Below the pieces are notes generated by a model. It saw only the letters and a list, made by a program, of their open reading frames with translations. It did not search any database and was not told the origin of the DNA. The translations under genes and the position numbers were made by a program. From Bacteroidota bacterium (GTDB lineage: Bacteria; Bacteroidota; Rhodothermia; Rhodothermales; UBA10348), in assembly GCA_024640835.1 (NCBI GenBank), contig JAHEEH010000027.1:1-10900 (forward strand): a DNA stretch of 10,900 nt, given 5' to 3'. Positions 6,593-10,900 of this stretch are shown in pieces. Within the stretch, counting starts at the first letter, position 1. Each line of letters opens with the position of its first letter.

Positions 6593-9500
6593 TCAGTTTC
6601 CGGGTCGTCTCGAGGGTCTCGGATAGGGGGGCTTTCGAACGGCCGGAAGATCGGCCGCCTCCAGAAGGCGCAGGGCCTCCTGAACGGCGCGCTCCAACTG
6701 CGGGTCACGCCCTTCGGCGGCGCTGCGCGCGTCGATTTCCACCTCGATGTCCGGCGGAACGCCCTCGTTCTCCGCGATGAACCGCCCGGCGACCGGATCG
6801 AAGACGGCGTTGTCCGGGGCCGTGAGCGCCCCGCCATCGACCAGGGCGTAGTGGACCGAGGACTTGACGAGGCCGCCCCACGTCCGCTTGCCGATGAGCG
6901 GACCGGCCGCCTGGTGCCGGAACACCCACGGGAAGAAGTCACCGCCGGATCCGGCCATCTCGTTGATCAGAAGCACCTTCGGTCCCAGGATTCCCGCGGG
7001 AAGCCGGAAGGGTCGTCCGTTCGGCACCTCGTTCGTGATGGCCGCACGGAGGGTGCGCGTCATGAGATCGACCATGTAGTCGTCGAGCAGGCCGCCGCCG
7101 TTGAACCGCTCGTCGATCACCGCGGCCGGCCTGTCCTGCTGGGCGAAGAAGTACCGGTCGAACGAGACCACGCCCGGCCCCCCGGTGTTCGGAATCCAGA
7201 CGTAGGCCAGCCGGCCCCCGGACAGCTCGTCGACCTTCCGCCGGTTGTCCTCCACCCAGGCCCGCTGGCGGAGCCCGTATTCGTTGCCGATGGGCTCCAC
7301 GGTCACCGTCCGGGCCCCGTCCATCGACGGGGTGCCGTTGATGTGAAGCACGGTCTGGCGACCGGCCGTGCCCTCGAGCAGGCGATAGGGGTCATCGCCC
7401 GTCGTCAGCTCGACGCCGTCCACCCCGACCAGGTAGTCACCCTCCGCGACCCCGATACCCGGACGGTCCAGCGGCGCCGACAACCCCGGATTCCAGCTCT
7501 CGGACGTGTAGATGCGCGCGATGCGCCAGCGGCCGCCGTCCGGCGTGAGGTCGGCTCCCAGGAGGCCGACGCTCGTCGATTCCACGTCCGGCATGTCGCC
7601 GCCGAACACGAAGCTGTGTCCGACGGAGAGCTCGCCGTTCGTCTGGTCGAGGATGTAATTGAGATCGGCGCGATGGCGAACGAACGGGACGAGCGGTGCA
7701 TAGCGCTCGTAGACCGCGTCCCAGTCGTTCCCGTGCATCCCGGGATCGTAGAAGTAGTCCCGCTGGTAGCGCCAGGCCTCGTCGAACATCTGCTGCCACT
7801 CGGCCGAACGGTCGAGCCGCATGCGCAGGGAAACGTCCAGTCCGCCGTCGCCCGGCTGCGGCGGAGCGCCGGACCCGACGATCCGCCACTGCGGACCGGA
7901 GCGGAAGAGGAGCTTCTGGCCGTCACTCGAAACCGAGACCTGGGAGACGCCCGTCGCGAACTCGGTGGCCTCCCGGTCCTCCAGAACGAACTTGTGGAGC
8001 GTCGCGCCGGGACCGTCCGTTCCGTATTCCGTCACGAAAACGCTGCCCTCCGGCCCGGCGACGGTGGTTCCGTAGTTGGCGACCGGCATGGGCAGGGCCA
8101 TGATCCGTCGCTCGATGCCGTCGAAATCGATCCGGACACCCTCGTCCTCGTCGGCCTCGGCGTCTTCGTCCTCTTCGGCTTCCGCATCCTGGTCTTCGTC
8201 TCCGTCCTCCTCCTCGATGGGCTCCTCGTCACTCTCGGGCGGGAAAGGAGTGGGATCGTCAGCGCGCAGCACGGAGACGTAGACCGCATAGCTCGGATCG
8301 GCCTTCATGGCGCTCGTGTTCGCCCAGCCGGAACCCAGGGCGACGTCCGTCGACGCCAGGAAGTACAGGTGTCGGCCGTCCCGGTCCCATGACGGATCCG
8401 AGGCGTCGGCCATCATGTCGGTAATCGGCGCGGCCTCTTCCGTCTCGACCGACCAGACCACGATGCGCCCGAGCATGTTGGAGGAGCTCTTCGCATAGGC
8501 GAGCCACTTCGAGTCGTGGGACCACGTGAGCCCCGTGCCTCCCCGCTCCATGTTCGTGCCTCCGACATCCACCGTCCGGATGTCCCCCGACTCGACGTTC
8601 AGTACACGGACCCTCACGTCGTCGTCCGTGAAGGCGATGTAGGTCCCGTCCGGGGACCACGCGGGCTCCCATCCGAGCTTCGACTCGCCGATGTCGATCC
8701 GCCTGGGCTCGGACAGCCCGTCCTGACCGGCAATCATCAGGGCATATCCATCCCCGCCGGCATCCGAGAACCACGCGACGCTCGTGCCATCAGGGGACCA
8801 TACCGGGGACCGGTCCGCCGCGTCGTCGCTCCGCGTGAGATTCCGGGAAGCACCCTTCTCGGCCGGCACGGTGAAAATCTCGCCGCGTGCCTCGAAGGCC
8901 ACGCGCTGGCCCGAGGCCGAAAGCGCGGCCGATTCGGCGTCATCGCTGACGTCCTCCCATCCGGCCTCCATCCACGGGAAGTCACCCCGTACGGTGATGG
9001 CGAGCTTCGTCGTGCGGCCGGTCGACGGGTCCAGCGTGTGGATCCAGCCGTCCTGCTCGATGACCAGCGTGCCGTCGTGTCCGGAGAGGGACTTGACCTC
9101 GGCCCCGTCGAAGTGCGTGACCTGGTCCAGGGCGCCCGTCGCGACATCATAGGACCACACGTTCATGGCCCAGTCCCGGTCGGACAGGAAGTAGATCGAC
9201 GTCCCCATCCAGACCGGCTCGATGTCGGTCGTCCGGTCGCCGGGAATGCGGGTCTCCCCGAGGTCGTCGAGATCCAGCAGGATGAGCTGCTGGTTCTGGC
9301 CGCCGCGGTAATCGCGCCACTCGACGTCCCAGCGCGAGATCGGCTCCACGACGATTCGGCGGCCGTCCGGCGAAAACGACGCGCGGTGACCACGCGGGGC
9401 CAGAAGCAGCTCGGACGGGCCCCCGGACGGGGAAACCGTCCACAGGCGACCGTACCCCGCAGGGGCGGTTTCGCGGGACGACGAATAGAGAATCCGGCTT

Positions 9501-9859
9501 CCGTCGGGGGTCCACCCGCGCACCGACGCTGCGGCGGGATACCAGGTGAGTCGCGTCGGCGTACCGCCGTCCACGGACACCACGTACACGGCGGGCGTGC
9601 CCGCGCGGTTCGACGTGAACGCGATCCACCGTCCGTCCGGAGAGAACCGGGGATCGGTCTCCACGGCGGGCGTGCTCGTGATCCGGCGGGCCTCGCCTCC
9701 ATTCCGGTCCGCCACCCAGACGTCGGATCCGTAGGTGAACGCGATGTGGGAGGCACTCAGGTCGGGCTGCCTGAGCAGGCGCGATTCCTGCGCACGGGTC
9801 GGGACGGAAACGCCCATGACGACGAGCAGGCAGGCGACGGAGGCGAAGCGGATACGCAT
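6593..9859 (-). CDS. Exported tricorn-type protease (S41 family with beta-propeller and PDZ domains)
   Basis: The product is 1088 residues from ATG at 9857-9859, with a signal peptide (RIRFASVACLLVVMGV...TRA-Q). A GTG 24 bases upstream is in frame but hides the signal and overlaps a -10-like site. Residues about 30-540 are WD/TolB-like propeller blades marked by repeated F/W-SPDG turns. Residues 542-573 are an acidic linker (23 of 32 Asp/Glu), then the second propeller part to about 665. A helical C1 region (EWQQMFDEAWRYQRDYFYDPGMHG) follows, then a PDZ domain (about 770-860) and the S41 core to 1055. By comparison with archaeal tricorn (Ser745, His746, Ser965, Glu1023): His748 in GELSVGHSF, nucleophile Ser971 in EMAGSGGDFF, and Glu1030 in AENEGVPPD; the Ser745 equivalent is Gly747. 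It should degrade peptides outside the cytoplasm. It leads the unit with the PrdX and SRPBCC genes. Confidence 0.95.
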   Translation of the reverse strand: MRIRFASVACLLVVMGVSVPTRAQESRLLRQPDLSASHIAFTYGSDVWVADRNGGEARRITSTPAVETDPRFSPDGRWIAFTSNRAGTPAVYVVSVDGGTPTRLTWYPAAASVRGWTPDGSRILYSSSRETAPAGYGRLWTVSPSGGPSELLLAPRGHRASFSPDGRRIVVEPISRWDVEWRDYRGGQNQQLILLDLDDLGETRIPGDRTTDIEPVWMGTSIYFLSDRDWAMNVWSYDVATGALDQVTHFDGAEVKSLSGHDGTLVIEQDGWIHTLDPSTGRTTKLAITVRGDFPWMEAGWEDVSDDAESAALSASGQRVAFEARGEIFTVPAEKGASRNLTRSDDAADRSPVWSPDGTSVAWFSDAGGDGYALMIAGQDGLSEPRRIDIGESKLGWEPAWSPDGTYIAFTDDDVRVRVLNVESGDIRTVDVGGTNMERGGTGLTWSHDSKWLAYAKSSSNMLGRIVVWSVETEEAAPITDMMADASDPSWDRDGRHLYFLASTDVALGSGWANTSAMKADPSYAVYVSVLRADDPTPFPPESDEEPIEEEDGDEDQDAEAEEDEDAEADEDEGVRIDFDGIERRIMALPMPVANYGTTVAGPEGSVFVTEYGTDGPGATLHKFVLEDREATEFATGVSQVSVSSDGQKLLFRSGPQWRIVGSGAPPQPGDGGLDVSLRMRLDRSAEWQQMFDEAWRYQRDYFYDPGMHGNDWDAVYERYAPLVPFVRHRADLNYILDQTNGELSVGHSFVFGGDMPDVESTSVGLLGADLTPDGGRWRIARIYTSESWNPGLSAPLDRPGIGVAEGDYLVGVDGVELTTGDDPYRLLEGTAGRQTVLHINGTPSMDGARTVTVEPIGNEYGLRQRAWVEDNRRKVDELSGGRLAYVWIPNTGGPGVVSFDRYFFAQQDRPAAVIDERFNGGGLLDDYMVDLMTRTLRAAITNEVPNGRPFRLPAGILGPKVLLINEMAGSGGDFFPWVFRHQAAGPLIGKRTWGGLVKSSVHYALVDGGALTAPDNAVFDPVAGRFIAENEGVPPDIEVEIDARSAAEGRDPQLERAVQEALRLLEAADLPAVRKPPYPRPSRRPGN

Positions 9860-9887
9860 GGGGGAAAGGTCGAGGATGATCACGACG

Positions 9888-9893
9888 AATATA
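9888..9893 (-). promoter_or_regulatory. Candidate -10 element upstream of the tricorn gene
   Basis: On the minus strand TATATT (5 of 6 to the TATAAT consensus) lies in the 81-bp gap, 28 bases before the ATG at 9859. It is the only AT-rich block in the gap. No TTGACA-like -35 is found at 16-18 bases. If used, transcription would start near 9881, giving a leader of about 20 bases and excluding the GTG at 9883 as the start. Confidence 0.35.
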
Positions 9894-9940
9894 GGTCCGG
9901 AGCGGTGTGCCGTTCGCGGGTGCAGGCCCGCCGTGGAGGC

Positions 9941-10315
9941 TCAGTGGGGCGCGATCGGGAGCGCTGCAATCCGATCGTGGACATCGGCCGGCACCGTGCC
10001 TCCCGACTCCAGCGCGGCTTCGTAAAGCCATCTCGCCCGCGCCCGCGATCCGGGATCGTCATCTTCCCGCAGGAGGTCCGCAATGCCGACCGCCAGCTCG
10101 CCGCTGAGCTTCCCGTCGGGCGAGCACAGGGCCCGCAGGGCGCCGAACCCCAGCGCCCGGATCCGCTCCAGCGACAGGCCGGTCACGTCGGCGAGCGCGT
10201 TCTCGAGTATCGTCTGCGCCATCTCGTGCGCCTGCTCCCGCCGGTGGAACAGGACCAGCGAGAGCGCCTGCACCAGCTGCTGGATCTGGCGCATCAGGTA
10301 GTCCCGGGTGATCAT
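9941..10315 (-). CDS. Small helical protein resembling DUF6483
   Basis: The 124-residue product starts MITRDYLMRQIQQLVQALSLVLF, matching my memory of a family of small bacterial proteins (DUF6483, TPR-like) that open with M-I-x-R-D-Y-L-x-R-Q-I-x-Q-L. It is almost wholly helical: helices about 5-22, 25-42, a GLSLERIRALGFGALRALC segment (46-64), then a GKLSGELAVGIADLL helix and a final pair (RARARWLYEAALESG and PADVHDRIAAL) like a TPR unit. There is no signal peptide or membrane span, so it is presumably cytoplasmic. The ATG overlaps the DinB stop by four bases (ATGA), which fixes the start and indicates coupled translation; a longer frame extends upstream but is antisense-like Arg/Pro-rich sequence inside the dinB-type gene. 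No biochemical function is known to me. Confidence 0.82.
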   Translation of the reverse strand: MITRDYLMRQIQQLVQALSLVLFHRREQAHEMAQTILENALADVTGLSLERIRALGFGALRALCSPDGKLSGELAVGIADLLREDDDPGSRARARWLYEAALESGGTVPADVHDRIAALPIAPH

Positions 10316-10803
10316 CGCGCGGGGGCGAGGTCTGCGGCGATCTGCCGGAGGTGATGCTCCAGGTGCCCCAGGTAATCGGAGAAGAACCAGGAAATCGTGA
10401 TGGGCTCGGTCTCCGGGGGCTTCTGCCAGGCGATGCGGTGCAGCGCGTGCGGAAAGCGGGGCTTCTCGAGCTCCACCGCGGGCGTCCCCTCGACGACCCG
10501 GGCCAGGTGGAAGTTGAACTCCCGCCAGAGCACGACCAGGTCGGGCCACGGCGCGTCGCGGTAATACTGCGAGTCCACCCAGCCGTCCGCGTCGTAGCCT
10601 TCGAAAACGAAGTCGTCCCGGAACAGCCCGCGGACCAGCCGCTGGTGGTTGTTCGACGCCGAGTCCACCAGGTGGCCGATGATTTCGATCGGAGACCATT
10701 TTCCGGGCGCAGGGCGCCGGCGGGCGTCGTCGTCGGACATGGCCAGCAGTCGCCTGGAGGCTTCCCGGACGGTGTCCCTCAATCGGTTCGCGGTGCTATT
10801 CAT
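10312..10803 (-). CDS. DinB-family protein (four-helix bundle, putative metal-dependent hydrolase/transferase)
   Basis: The 163-residue product has the DinB/YfiT bundle layout: an N-terminal helix (RLRDTVREASRRLLAMSD), PAPGKWSPIEIIGHLVDSASNNHQRL with the first metal-ligand His44, a third helix with WREFNFHLARVV, and a C-terminal ISWFFSDYLGHLEHHLRQI helix carrying His147 and His150/151. These three histidines make the usual divalent-metal site; family members include thiol transferases and many stress-associated proteins of unknown substrate. I chose the ATG at 10803 over one 27 bases upstream because GGAG (10811-10814) lies seven bases before it and the upstream residues are not family-like. 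It overlaps the stop of the preceding RDD gene by eight bases and the next gene by four. The name dinB is not used as a symbol because this is not the DNA polymerase IV gene. Confidence 0.9.
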   Translation of the reverse strand: MNSTANRLRDTVREASRRLLAMSDDDARRRPAPGKWSPIEIIGHLVDSASNNHQRLVRGLFRDDFVFEGYDADGWVDSQYYRDAPWPDLVVLWREFNFHLARVVEGTPAVELEKPRFPHALHRIAWQKPPETEPITISWFFSDYLGHLEHHLRQIAADLAPAR

Positions 10804-10900
10804 GGGTCCTCTCCCGTTCGTCCACGACAATGGTGCCCGCCAGGCGATCGTGCGCGGTGCGCCGTTCGGGGCTCCAGAAATACTGGGCGAAGCCCAGGCC
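10796..10900 (-). CDS. C-terminal end of an RDD-family membrane protein (5' part outside window)
   Basis: Only 34 codons and a TAG stop (10796-10798) are inside the window. They translate to GLGFAQYFWSPERRTAHDRLAGTIVVDERERTHE. The pattern W-x(0-2)-P-x-R-R-T-x-H-D-x-L-A-G-T-x-V-V is the standard end of RDD-family multi-spanning membrane proteins, where a short loop and the H-D-x-L-A-G-T segment follow the last membrane helix. The function of RDD proteins is mostly unknown; some are linked to ion or osmotic tolerance, which cannot be tested on this fragment. The stop overlaps the DinB-family start by eight bases, so the two are co-translated. Recognition rests on one short conserved block, but it is a distinctive one. 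Confidence 0.8.
   Translation of the reverse strand, partial: GLGFAQYFWSPERRTAHDRLAGTIVVDERERTHE
10807..10814 (-). promoter_or_regulatory. Shine-Dalgarno site deciding the DinB-family start
   Basis: On the minus strand GGAGAGGA lies directly before ATG at 10803, with GGAG seven bases away. It is the clearest ribosome binding site in the window and is embedded in the coding end of the upstream RDD gene. Confidence 0.7.

Noticed and set aside
9916..9931. GCGGG / CCCGC hairpin as a terminator after the DUF6483-like gene
   Set aside because: Only five base pairs and no T-tract; too common in this base composition to call.
6851..10354. Long plus-strand open frames (6851-8392 and 8516-10354) opposite the tricorn gene
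   Set aside because: The minus strand encodes an unmistakable tricorn protease; the plus translations are low-complexity Arg/Gly/Val shadows without motifs.

Overview
The window is high-GC bacterial chromosome (about two thirds G+C by eye). It carries densely packed genes for exported hydrolases and lipoproteins, several with signal peptides ending in ...A-Q, and few strong Shine-Dalgarno sites. This style, with M28, M20 and tricorn-type S41 peptidases beside small lipoproteins, fits Gemmatimonadota or a similar environmental heterotroph. That assignment is inference from gene content; no rRNA or other phylogenetic marker is present.

Layout, left to right. (1) Positions 1-1844, minus strand: a lipoprotein with a probable concanavalin-like fold (1170-1844) is followed downstream by an exported M20 metallopeptidase that runs off the left edge (1-1120). 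(2) Positions 1845-2223: a 379-bp divergent intergenic region with no convincing gene, which must hold the control signals for both sides. (3) Positions 2224-4344, plus strand: an exported M28-type peptidase with a PA-like insert and a winged-helix-like tail. It converges at a short hairpin on the next gene. (4) Positions 4413-9859, minus strand: a tricorn-type S41 peptidase, a ProXp-ala/PrdX-like tRNA editing protein, a SRPBCC protein and an uncharacterised 385-residue lipoprotein. (5) Positions 9941-10900, minus strand: the C-terminal end of an RDD-family membrane protein, a DinB-family protein and a small helical protein resembling DUF6483. All three overlap at start/stop codons.

On the minus strand from the right edge to 4413 all genes are co-oriented. 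RDD-DinB-DUF6483 is one translationally coupled set. An 81-bp gap with a -10-like TATATT probably starts a second unit (tricorn - 8 bp - PrdX - 4-bp overlap - SRPBCC). A hairpin at the SRPBCC stop may partly separate the last lipoprotein.

The biological theme is extracytoplasmic peptide breakdown: three unrelated peptidases (M20, M28, S41) are encoded within 10 kb. I see no CRISPR, phage, transposon, toxin-antitoxin, biosynthetic or defence system here, and no clear evidence of a previously undescribed system. The best leads are the altered catalytic positions of the M28 protein, winged-helix-like segments in two apparently exported proteins, and the uncharacterised lipoprotein.
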